DNA of 60,000 nucleotides. It comes from Bolinopsis microptera. Its lineage: Eukaryota; Ctenophora; Tentaculata; Lobata; Bolinopsidae. Within the stretch, counting starts at the first letter, position 1; each line of letters begins with the position of its first letter. The stretch covers positions 10,941,453 to 11,001,452 of the forward strand of contig NC_087084.1 in the NCBI RefSeq assembly GCF_026151205.1, written 5' to 3'. The notes below the pieces were generated by a model. That model did not search any database and had not been told where the DNA came from. It worked only from the letters and a program-made list of their open reading frames with translations. This document shows positions 34,069 through 46,000 of this stretch, piece after piece. Position numbers and translations under genes: made by a program.

Positions 34069-36493
34069 ATGTCAAGCAATGTAAAAATGAAGCCCAAGAA
34101 AGAACTGCTAATCTCCCACCTGTACAAAGTCTCAAAGAACGGAGACCAAGTCTGGACACCCTACGGACCGACAGCATGGTCCACAACCAACGTGATAGTG
34201 TTCCCCTCCTCCACAGCTACCCACAGAAACTTCCTCCACTTCTTCCACCCTGACACTCCCTGGGAAGTATCCCTGACCCCCACCCCTCATACTGCTCTCA
34301 TTAATAGTCTCAGTTTCGATGGTAAGGGCACTTTGTTGTGCGTTATAGACGCCCAGAGCAAGATATCTATATGGCAGATGCAAGGACATATTATAAACGA
34401 TTGGCAGTTGGTGCAAGTCACAGATTCCAGCGATAGTTCTTGCATCTCAGTAGACACTCAGCCTGTTATCTGTTTCTCCTGGACTAATATTGGTTTGAAT
34501 TACGTCAGGAAAACTTGGGCTGTGAGAAGTGAAGATGTGTCTTCCTACTGGACCACTAAGTTTAGCATGGAGGGGCCCAGCACGCTCCTTAAATCCAAGA
34601 TATTTGAAACCAGTGTGATCACGGTCACATCGCGGGGTCTGCTCTCTCTCATAACCCCCGGTAAGAAAGTCAGAACATCCTACCTGCCCATCACCAACAT
34701 GCAGACTGCAGATATCGTGGTGTACATCGTGTCTGGTAAGACATATTCCGACATCGCAACAGTCGACTTGATGTGCACGCTGAGACTCTACACAGTGGAG
34801 ATAATGACGTCTAATATTAAGTTTGTGTTGTCCAGGCTAGTTCAACTTGCCCCTGATAGCCCTGATACTCGGATCATATTCCTGAAATTCGACAATTCTC
34901 TTAGCTCGGACTCTGATATCTTCCTAGCCATTCAAGATCCGGAGGGAGGGAAAATAGAGAAGTGGAAATTCACCCAAACCAGCGTCTCAATAAACCCGGT
35001 TCTTTGTGGAAACATGAACACGTCTGATACTTCAGTTAAACTGCACTGGGAGAAGCAACACAGCTTCTCCATTAAAAGTATCCCTGATAGTTTGAGGATC
35101 CCCTTTCTCCCGTACTCTGTGCCGTCCCAGTCTGATCCTATAAATAACAGAATAGGTAGAGCTGTGGCTGTTGCTTGTACTGATGGTAGCATTCAGATTT
35201 TAGATAGGAATAATTTGGCACAGATTGAGATTATTCCTTCGAGTCAGTTGGCGGTTGAAGGGAATGAGAAAAAGGAAGGCAGGAAATGAAAAGAAATCGA
35301 AAGTTAATTTCACTTTCTCTCCTGCCGGATGCTGCTTGGCAGTTCTTGCAAACGACGTCATCTCTGTTTTCTCCTTCAGAAACAATGATTTCGAAACTGA
35401 AAGTGAAACTGTTTGGCTGACCTCCGTGCTAGAACATTGTATACTAAACAACTGGGATCACTGGGAGATCATGTCAGTTGCCAGCAGACGAGAGGAGATG
35501 TTATCTCGGCTGGAGATCACCCTCAACCGATCATTTGACGCCCAAAACCCAGAAATAAGACAACTGTACTTCTCCCGGATGATGAGTATAAAGATGATGC
35601 TGTATAAGCTACAGCCACACACTAGTCACTGGCCTGGCCAACTGTGGTGCTGTCTCTTTCTGAACTGTCTGGCTGACAAGTTCAAGTCTCTTCTCCCTGT
35701 AGACGTGGTGAACAACTTCGTGTGTCCTCCTGATATAGAGATCAACAGTTTGGTAAGCATGGTGGATTCCAAACAGTTCCAGCTCACTGAACAAACCCTA
35801 CTCACTCATCAGCCTCTATTTCAGTGGGTTCTTGACTACGCACAGCTCATCTCCATCTGTGTTCAACCTCAGAAGAGAACGTCTTCAGCGGTGAATTGGC
35901 AGAGTGTGGTGACGGACGGTAAAACTCTGAACAATCTCCGAGAGTTACTGGGTTACATCAAGATATGGTCCACTCTGTACCCCAGATGTGGTCCTATTAT
36001 TTGCGGGGCTGAGAGTTCTGATTTTTCTAGTATCTTTAAAGCTGTGTCAATGCTGGTCAAACAGTTCCCATGTAAGAACGATATCCCAAGTTCTGATTAC
36101 GACACGATCCAGTTGTTCCAGCAGAAGCTAACCACTCTACCCCATGTTGTTATCACGGCTCTCACAGAATCAGCAGCTACCACCGCCCCCATCCAATACC
36201 ACTTCCAGTTCGAACCAAACACCATCAAATGTGCCACCATGTTGTGCGACCGCCCGGCTCTACCCCTCTCTAAAATCAACTCTGTCATCAACAGTACAGA
36301 CCGGGACATGATCCGGAACACGATCCTGAGCGCCCACTCCCTCCACATCAAGCAGGACTTTGTGAAGGAGTGTGTGGTATGTGGATGTATCACCACCCTC
36401 CAACCCCCCGCTCACCAGCTCGACTGGTGGGCCAGGTGGAAACATTCCTGTGTGTGTGGTGGCAGCTGGAAGAAACCTTCAGTTCTTGCTTAA
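34069..36493 (+). pseudogene. MED16: MED16-like Mediator subunit, intronless, one frame break (pseudogene or retrocopy)
   Basis: A WD-repeat-like N-terminal half (34069-35289) and a C-terminal half (35225-36493) lie in two frames that must be joined near 35255-35285, where there are A-rich runs (GAGAAAAAGGAAGG, GAAAAGAAA). About 800 residues together, near the family length (~880 in human). Matches to MED16 by recall: GTLLCVIDAQSKISIWQM, LEHCILNNWDHWEIM, LRELLGYIKIW, and the Cys-rich C-terminal end ECVVCGCITTL with WKHSC. Role: Mediator tail subunit relaying activator signals to RNA polymerase II. Every neighbouring gene has introns, while this one has none over 2.4 kb. That suggests a retrocopy or loss of introns; the single break could be a sequencing indel. 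No poly-A tail or target duplication was recognised. Confidence 0.8.
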
Positions 36494-37068
36494 ATTCCTG
36501 TGTTTATTTCCATAATTTTTACTGTTTAGCGATGCTTCCTGGTGTTTTATATGTACGGTGATAGCCCCAGTTTAGTTGTATTGAAGGTTAAGTTTGCATC
36601 ATAGTGGTTTGACATTTTGTCGGCTTTCCTTACATACTTCATTTATCAGAGAAAATTGTAATTTTCCTAACCTTTATTTTTGAAAGATGATGTGCTGATT
36701 GTTATTAATTGTTATTTATTACCAAGTTTCATATTCCCGCACGTCATGTTTATTGGTACTCTAAAACTTATACTGTAAATGTTGAAATGTTAAAAGTCTG
36801 ATGATAAGATGGCGGGACAGCAGGCAATATCATATTACTGGAATCGTGCCAGCACTGACCCCCGCTCTATTTGCAAGTGTCCTATTCCGTCCTGACATTT
36901 TACTGTTCGTTGTGTTACACCTGGTACTTTGTAGACCACACCTGACAGCAACCAGTTTCTTTCAAGTATTTTATAGTTTAAACAGATTTATTGTTTGATT
37001 GGTCTAAGTGTGAATAATTTCCTAATCTTCCACTTCGCTGTTAGGTTTTAAGTGCAGTTATAATACAG
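36494..37068. other. Intergenic, no gene seen
   Basis: Between MED16 and cyclin B3, same strand. Should hold the MED16 3' end and the cyclin B3 promoter or 5' exon; an acceptor-like TTATAATACAG directly precedes the cyclin ATG, so an untranslated first exon may lie here. Confidence 0.5.
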
Positions 37069-40000
37069 ATGCCTTTGACTCGTTCAACCTCCAGAGCCGC
37101 TGCTGTTGTGGTGAGTTTAGTTAATTAATTACTAATTAGTTAATGGGTTTTAATTACAGGTTTATCAACATGTCGAGCTGACCAATTTGTGGTAGGGAAT
37201 GATTTATGATTTAAGTTAAATAATATATTCCATAAAACAGCCGCTCGAACCAAGCAGTTAGCACAGCTACTGAATATTTAATACAACTTAATGGAACTAA
37301 ATTAACGTTTCACAGTGAAACTTGTTAGACTATTGCTAACTCCTTCCACTCCTCAGGCTACAAAGATTCCAATGCCGACTAACAGCCGAAAACGTAGTAT
37401 AATTTCTCCCGGACCCCACAAACAATGTACAAAACGATCTGCTCTTGGAGATATCACCAACGTAAGTTGTGTGTTTGTTTGTCTGTAAGAATGTTATCAG
37501 GAGCGTGCACAGGATTTTTGAAAGGGGTAGGCGAGGAGTCGGCGCCAAGCGCCGGCTCCGAGGCTACCGCCGCGAGCGAAGCGAGCGGCGGCAGGGGCCC
37601 GGGGGCGCAGCCCCCGGAAAATTTTTGACTGAATTATAGAATTATATGCTAAGCCAATAGGATTAAGGATATCATTACAGAAGGTTCAGACAGTTGATAC
37701 ACACTTGGTCATTAGAAATTTCTGAACTTTATCAGCCTAGATGCCAAGTGGATATCATCAGTCATCTAACATGGTACATGAAGATACTAGATCAAAGTAG
37801 ATACTTTAGCTCCTCTTTCCCATATTAATCTGCCTCTTTCTAATCACTAATGACTAATCTAAAAAGGGGGGGGTCCACGTTAAAAAAGTTAAATTCTAAG
37901 ATCGAGATTTTGGAATTTAACATTAATTACTTTAACTTTTTTAACTTTTTTAACATAAATTAAAAATCAGATTTTGGCTGACTAATCGGTTCAAATTTTA
38001 ACATAATTACCCAAATTAAACTCAATTATGAGTGTTGACCTTTAGTACTAGTAGTACCTCGCTCTTGCAATTGTTTTCTGTAGTTGTAACTGATTTGATA
38101 ACTCTACAAAAAAAAAACACCTTGTATCTATATATACACATAATTGTATAATTTACTAATATAATCATTCATATAATACAGGGTGGGCCAAAAGTCAGTG
38201 TGCAAACGTTGGCCTTAATAGCTCAGTCACTGAGTGCCCAATTGAAATACTACCTTCTGGTATGACTTAGTACCACCACTGGTTCGAGGAATTTGTCAAC
38301 TCGAAAAATATTCGCGTTAATTATTTTCAAATGGAGGTTCATTTTCACATTTATTTGATAGTTTGGATAGTCGGATCAAGCTAAATGTTATTGAATTGTG
38401 TTTGGCCATTCGAATTACGTTTGTCCTGAAAGAATTAGAACTGTAGCTTCTCAGATGACCAAGATATGAAGCATAACGAGTTTATTCATTACGTGTGATC
38501 AGGTGATTGGTTTACCTAATCACGTGATAAGGTGACCCCGTTAACTACCCCTTAAACATTATGGGAATTGTTAAGGGTGCCCAATTAAGGTGTCGTGTCA
38601 CGGTGTCACATAATCACCCAGTCATTTTGTTAACGAGATACACAAAATGCTTGATAACTTCGTCATTTCTAATCCGTTTGGCCTCATGTTTTCAGATCAT
38701 ATGCAACATTTAATAATCTACCGTCTCTGAAAAAATTAGGCGTCCAGCATGTTCAGAGGAAACAATATAGGTGTTTTAATATTGAATGGGCGTGGTCTAA
38801 AATATTCGAATTTTCAAATTTTGACGACGGAATCCTCGAACCAGTAAGTACAGTATGCCATCTGCAAAGCAACAGCTCTCAAATATAAAACACGGCGGAG
38901 GTATAAGACCCAACGTTTGCACACTGACTTTTGGTCCACCCTGTACGAAAAAAGAATATGGCTTGGCGGTGTAAGTGCGGAAGGGTTATGGAAAGTCTCA
39001 CATACGACAGATGTTTACGTTGCAATTTAGCGAAGGAATCAGGAGAGTCGCTCATTCGCTTGAAGGGTTCCTGTAGCTGTAATCCCTGTACCCGAACCAT
39101 CTACTGAGGACACATCATCAGGTATTGATACTCCGGAGCTTCCTCCAGCTGTAATCCCTGTACCCGAACCATCTACTGAGGACGTATCAGTTGTTGTCAA
39201 CACTTCAAAAAGGGCTGCTGATTCATCAAAACCTAGAACTCAATATGATTCTGAAGACGAATCATCTGCTGATGTTATCACTACTGCGATAATAACAAGC
39301 AACTCATTCAAGAGGAGAGCTGTCCCTACTTTTAGGATTCCAAAGATTAAGAAACCGACGGTGCAAAGCAAATTGACGATTATGGATAAATCTTCATCGA
39401 CGGGTCTGAAGAAGAAGGAGCATTTGCGGGCTAACACTGATAATTTAACCACGAGAACTCCCACAGTAGACAATTCTAAATTCACAATTGGACGACCAAT
39501 TGATGTTGATAAGATAAACAGCAGCAAGAAAGTGTTAAATTCAAAGAAGGAAACAGCACTTAACAAGTTGTCTACACGACTCATTGAAGGTGGAACTGCA
39601 ATCAAGAATGAGAATCAGCAGGGAAATCGGGACAAATTGAACTCTAGAAATACTCCTCCAACAAGTTCTCTGAGTACAATTAGACTGCCAGTACACGATG
39701 GAAAAGGTGATAAGCCTGTGATTGCGAAGAAAGAGACTGTTTTAAACAAACTTTCTACAAGATTCGCCACAGAAGATGGCACTTCCACGCCGAAAAACAA
39801 ACTTTGTAAGGAGAAATCCGGAAGAAAGGCGCTCGATGCCGAAACGATTAAAGATAGATGCACGGTCAGGACGAATTTTGAAATTGAATTGTGGAAGTGT
39901 AACGACATGGTACCTGGCCAGATTATCAAGGCCAAAGCAATGCAACGGGTTTTATTCAGACTTGGGTGTTCTTTAGAGGAAGCTTGCCTACAGAATATAT

Positions 40001-43000
40001 ACAATATTTTCGGAGGAAAAAAATCCAGGTGTCCTACGTTATCAATTGTGCGATCCATGGAGCGGGTATTAAGACTAAAATCTAAGAAAAGACGTCGTCG
40101 GATGATGAGTATTTTACCTACCCCGGAATGTCAGAATGGAACAAAGAGTACAGATGATGTGGTGCAGAATACTGTGCATCAGCCATGCCCAATAGCTAGA
40201 GTGAAACCAATCTTGTCATCGGAAACTATTCAATCTATTCCAAAAATACAAGGAAAGCTGTCTACTAATTATGTCCATGCAAATGTGACAGGGAAGCATT
40301 CTTTTGCCTTTATTTCCCACATTGCGGTAATGCTAGAGTTAACTAGATCACTAGGTCCAAGCAATTTGAAAAGTTGTGACGATGAGGAACTTGTGCATAG
40401 ATCGTTGAATGAAATAAAAAATAATCAGGATTCAAAGAAATATCTAAATGTAATTGATAGCGCGGAAGATATTGAAAATGAAGTCCCTGAAGTCTTAAAG
40501 CAGGTAAAGAACCTATTGGGGTGTGTGAAAGTGAAACAACCAGATCGAAGTTCTGTTTCAAAACATAGATGCTCTCATAATCTAAAGAGCCATTTAGCCA
40601 GTTATATAATATAATAACATCTATAAACAAAAGAGCACCTAAAGAGGCTCAGCAAAGTGCTGGCCTATTTACGCTTACGAAGACTCATTCGTTCAATATG
40701 TCTCAAAGTAAATAAACTCCTCCATCCTACTCTATCTCTTGCTAAGTTCACTAAGTTGGTAAAATCATCTTCATTTTTTAAATAAATTTGTCTCTTAAAT
40801 AGGTCCTTTTTCACAATAATATCATACAAATTAGTCCTGTGTCTACCCACTCGTCCCTTTAGTGTTTGACATCCTAGTGTAGCAAATAACAGAGACTGGT
40901 AGGCAGGTGTGTCGTTGTCACTGCGTAGAACATGACCTAGCATTGTCCACCGTGCCTTTTCCACTCTCTCGGAAAGGGGCCTGGTCTGGGTACGAGCGTA
41001 GAGGGCCTTGTTAGATATTGAGCTAGGCCAATATATGTGTAGGATGCGCTTGAGGTGCTTCCTCTGAAGAACATCTACAGACTCTAGAACATGCTGAGGT
41101 ACGGCCCAGCAGCAGCAGTTGTACAGGAGCACTGATACTACTAGTGAGTCGTAGAGTTTGATCTTTCTCTTCTCAGTTATCTGACTCCTCTCTGATCCCT
41201 GGCACCACAGCTTGTCAAATGACCAGAAGGCAGAGTTAGCTTTATTTATTCTATTAGTAACATCCTGCTCTGATCCAAGCTTAGTACCAAGAAGCGTCTC
41301 GTTTCTCCACTCCTCTTTTCCTCTTAGTTCATTATCCCACTCGTCACAGGCACCAACTTCTTCTAAATACACTCTGGTAAACTTTGTCTTTGTGTCATTG
41401 ACAAAGAGACTCCATTCACTGAGAATATTCTTGGAGATCTGAAAGATATCCTGTAACTCCTCCATATCTTCACCAATCTCCTCTAAATCGTCTGAATAGC
41501 CGGACTCAAGAGGCATGTGGTTATCGGCTATCGGAGGGTTGGGTCTTGAGGGGAGGACTGCTCTTATGTGCACTACAGCTCCAGCTAGATTGAGGGTAAA
41601 CAATTTACCAGCTGTGCTGTCTCCTTGGGAGGCTCCTATGTTGAAAGAGAACATCTCTGAGTCAGTAGAACACACTCTGACTACTAGAGTGGTGTTAGCC
41701 ATGAGGTATTGTACAAGCCTCAGGTCGTCTCTGGAGCATCCTGCAGCTTCTAGTAGTCTGATTGTTGTACCTCTGCGGATGGTATTGAAGGCAGCTGACA
41801 TGTCGATACTCACTTTGTTCCATTCAAACTCCTTCTTCATTACTACAGATATGAGCATGCTCTGTGCCCAAACTAGGTCGGCACAGCTCCTGCCAGCTTT
41901 GTAGGCAGCTTGGAACGGTCCGGTGAAGTTGTCCACAGCTCTCTCTATTCTGTTTAGCACTATCAGTGACAGGATCTTTCTAGAAACATTCAGCAGGGTC
42001 AATTGCAATGGTCGTATCGACTTAACTGGGCCACGAGTTTTACCAGGCTTAGCCAGTGGTGTGAGGATGCCTGCTCCTATTGCTTCAATGTGAATGTTTT
42101 TCTCGAAAGACTCGTTGAACACATTAGCCAGCTCTTCATGAAGGAGGGGGTTGTTCAGGGCTTTCATGACCTCGCCAGGAACTTTATCAATACCCACTGC
42201 TTTACCAGACTTGAGTTTACTGATGGCTCTCTCTATCTCTGCAACGGTGATGGGACTGTTAAGGCTAGATGGGGGGTCAAGGAAGGCAGGAAGGGTAGGC
42301 TCATCAGCGTCGTTGAACTCAGCTTCAAAGTACTCCTTAATAATCCTCGCTTTCTCCTCATTAGTACCTGCGATATTCCCAGCAGGGTTGTGGACGGTTA
42401 GAGCTGGTCTAACATATCCTTTGGCGAGTATCTTAGAGGCTCCAAAGTATCTCCGGGCGTCGTCTGTGTTGTTTACCTCTTCGACGAGTGTGTCAGCACT
42501 GCGGTTGTTGATATCTCTGAGTCTCTTTGTAATCTTACGTCTCAGCTGGTTGATGTTGGTCTTGACATGCTTCCTGTTGGTCGGGAATTTGTTCTGCATA
42601 TTCGCAATCATCAGCTGCTTGCGTTCAAGTGACAGTTCAGCGATCTCAGGATCAGTACTGAAGGATTTGTGCTTTTTTTAGCCAGTTGTTTGGCCATAAG
42701 AGGTAGCCTCCCTAGTCTTGGGACATCAGGAATGTCCGAGGAAGAGATTATTGAGGAACATCTATTTTCATTACTGAATAATGATGTATGTCGTGATATA
42801 ATGAAGATTCCTCAACCGTATGATGTTAATCGTATTACAAGTGAAGTTCTAAAATATATGAACGACGATAAGGACTCGGCTGCACTATAGTGAAAATTAT
42901 TTTAATGATAGACTTTTATATTCAGGTTAAATGATATAAGTAACTTCAAATTAGAACCTCAAGTTCTTTTATTTACGTTATTACAGTAACACCTGTAAAA

Positions 43001-46000
43001 TTTTTACTTCATTGACACTGTTTTTTAATTTTGTAATATAATATATTGACAAATTGTTTGAGCGATAACTTTTACATTGAAACATCATTAGACGTGACTC
43101 TTTTTAACTTTGTAATATAATATCGTGACAAATTGACTCATTGTTTGAGCGATAACTTTTATGAAATATCATTAGACACTATTTTAAATTTTGTAATATA
43201 ATATCGTGACACAGTGACTCTTTGTTTAAGCGATAACTTTTATGAAACATCATTAGAATTTTATTCAGTTATTAATTCATTACGATTAGTATCACTAGAT
43301 TTAATGATATATAGATTATCATAGCCCTATTTTCAGTGTTGACACTGTGAATGGAATCTGTTGTTTTTTAAAAATTATTTATGAATCAGCTGTTTATATT
43401 TCTATGAATTATAATTTATTATTGTAATGATCAAATGTATCAATTATTTATCGGTTGTACCTATGTTATATGACTGTTTTACTCTTGTCATGGGCATTCC
43501 TATATTCCTACATGTAATGACTAATGAACAAAAATACCAACGCATGACCTAAAAGTAAACTAGTCTAGAATATTCACTCCATTGCAATTTCAACCCAAAT
43601 TTGAATTTATGTTAAAAAAGTTAAACTTTCTAAGCCTGAATTTTGAAATTTAACATTAATTAGTTTAACTTTTTTAACTTTTTTTAACGTGGACCCCCCC
43701 CCTAAAAATATTTTTTTGCTATAAAAAGCAATTTTCGACAAAAAATTATAGGTCAACATTTCAAAAAGGGGGCGGCGACCGCCTCCATCGCCCCCCCCCC
43801 CCCCCCCTGGGCACGCCCCTGAATGTTATGATACAGTTCTTTTAACCACGGTATTCTTCCAATGATTTTCTTCAAAATAAGATATTTGATCATCCTCAAA
43901 TTTGTTATTGTTCATCACAACAGTAAAAATACACCAGAATAAACCAGAATACGGCCACTAAGGTGGATTATATTAGGGTGTGACCTGTAGTCCCGAAGTT
44001 ACTAGGATGCAGCGCCAACATTATGAATATTGTGCCCCTTTTCCCTCTTTATATTTTGTAGATTTACACCTTTCACAGACCTCTGTCTCTAGTTGAATTA
44101 CTCTGAATGTATTTTAAACATTAAATGCATTTTATTGTAGGCACTTGAGTCAGTGGATTGTTGTTGAGAACACAACCAAAGGCAGTAGCACTGCTGACAT
44201 TTTTACTTGTCGCTGATAAGCTGTATTGGGTTAAATGATAAATATTTGTAACTTACGATTACTCCATTATCAGATTAAATCTAGTCACTATCAGCAGATA
44301 TTATAAATCCTGACACCTTTACTTTTAAACTATCTTAATTCACATTTAAAACTTTGCTGATACAGTCTCAAATGAGTTGAGATCTAAAGTCAAAGATAAA
44401 ATCAAATCATTTACAATTTTATCAAGGTATCAAAGAGGAAAAGTAAAAAATATAGCTTTGTACTTATGCTATGGCCACAAACTTGTTTAGTTGAGAAAGC
44501 CCGGGAATCCCTCAGATGTTATACCAAATCTCCTACTTTGTTGGTCAACTGAAAAACTTAAATAAATAAAACAATTTGGGATGACTGCTCTCCTTCAACC
44601 TGAACAAAACTTTAAATTTAAACAATTTGGGATGACTTCTCTCCTTCAACCTGAACAAAATTTAAATTAAAACAATTTGGGATGACTTCTTTCCTTCAAC
44701 CTGAACAAAACTTTAAATTAAAACATTGTCCCAAGTGTTGTTTCCCAATTACAAATAACTGTCAATACGTTTAAGCTGATAAACACTCTTTTTCAGCAAG
44801 TGCTACTCGAAGATCCGATTGATCAAATAAAAGGAGGCAAGGTTGGACCAAAGAAACCCCCAAAACCAGCCTTCACCATCTTCGAAGAGAATGTAGAACC
44901 AGAGTAAGTGGGCCTTTATCTTTATTAGAATAACTAATTTTATATTTTATTAAATACTTAATTCAACTTACATCACTGCATCCCCTACCTCAACTGTAAA
45001 TACTAATTGATACTATTACTAAGAGATTTGTTTGTAAGTTTTATTACCTTTTCAATACCGTCATTACTATATTGGGGGGGGGGGGGGGGGGGGGGCCAAG
45101 TGGATATTTGTAGATATTTGGATAATGTCATCCACTTTTTTCGTAAATTATCCATTACAATAATCTACAAATATCTACATTTATCTACAAAAAATGTATA
45201 TCTCAAATATGTGCCCAGAAATTCTACTGAATTTTTGGAGATAAATGTATAAATTTGTAGAATTTGTAGAATTTTCGTGAATTATCCATTGACAATAATC
45301 TACAAATATCTACATTTATCTACAAAAAATGTAATCTCAAATATGTGCCCAGAAATTCTACTGAATTTTTGGAGATAAATGTATAAATTTGTAGAATGTC
45401 ATCCACTTTTTTCGTGGATTATCCATTCTAAATTTATCTACAAATATCCACTTGGCCCCCCCCCCCCCCCCCCCCCCCGGCCCCCCCTATATTACTGCAG
45501 TGGTTTCGAGTGTCAGAAATGTAGTTTCATTCCAACTTTCAACCTTAAATACTTAAAATTTGCTGTTGTTTATCATGTTTCGCACCTTTACCGAACAAAT
45601 TGTTTTGTTTAGCTCACACCGCAAAATCTGCTGAGTCACTGACACGGGAAATTGAGTGTTGAGTGTAATATTTGAAAACTGACTAGATATTTGGTCGCAT
45701 AAATCCTATCGAATCAGATAAGACCATCAAACATACACTGAGCAATTTAATAATTCATCTGTTGTTTTAGGAACAAAAAAGCAAAGAAATCCGAACCAAA
45801 AAGCACGAGACGGTCCAAAGATTTGGTGGTTCAAAACCCAGTTATCGCACTGACCAGATCACAGGTTCGATCTTAACTTCATGTTCAGAACATTTACTTT
45901 TACCTGTTGAAACATTTTAGTATAACTTGGCTTCCTAATTCCATGATTCATTGCAGCCTTTTAAATATGTGACCTAGCTTCGGGCGTGGTCTATTCTCCA

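Larger units (their letters stand above)
37498..43821. mobile_element. 6.3-kb hAT-type element in cyclin B3 intron 2, carrying an unknown ORF and nested insertions
   Basis: The left end is CAGGAGCGTGCACAGG and the right end reverse-complemented is CAGGGGCGTGCCCAGG (two mismatches in 16). The 8-bp AATGTTAT flanks both sides directly (37490-37497 and 43822-43829), the hAT hallmark. Subterminal inverted copies of a block with GGGGGGTCCACGTTAAAAAA lie at 37862-37965 and 43608-43705. Removing the nested LINE and MITE leaves about 3.5 kb. The only long frame inside is the unidentified one at 38958-42890. I see no hAT transposase or hATC dimerisation motif, so the element seems non-autonomous or carries foreign cargo. 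Insertion starts 36 bases after the exon 2 donor. Confidence 0.85.

Noticed and set aside
39240-40058. Minus-strand frames of 121 and 147 codons opposite the cargo ORF
   Set aside because: Shadows of the plus-strand frame, hydrophobic by complementarity, with no independent support.
42151-42681. Plus-strand frame of 176 codons opposite the LINE
   Set aside because: Antisense shadow of the reverse transcriptase frame; Ser/Leu-rich without family resemblance.
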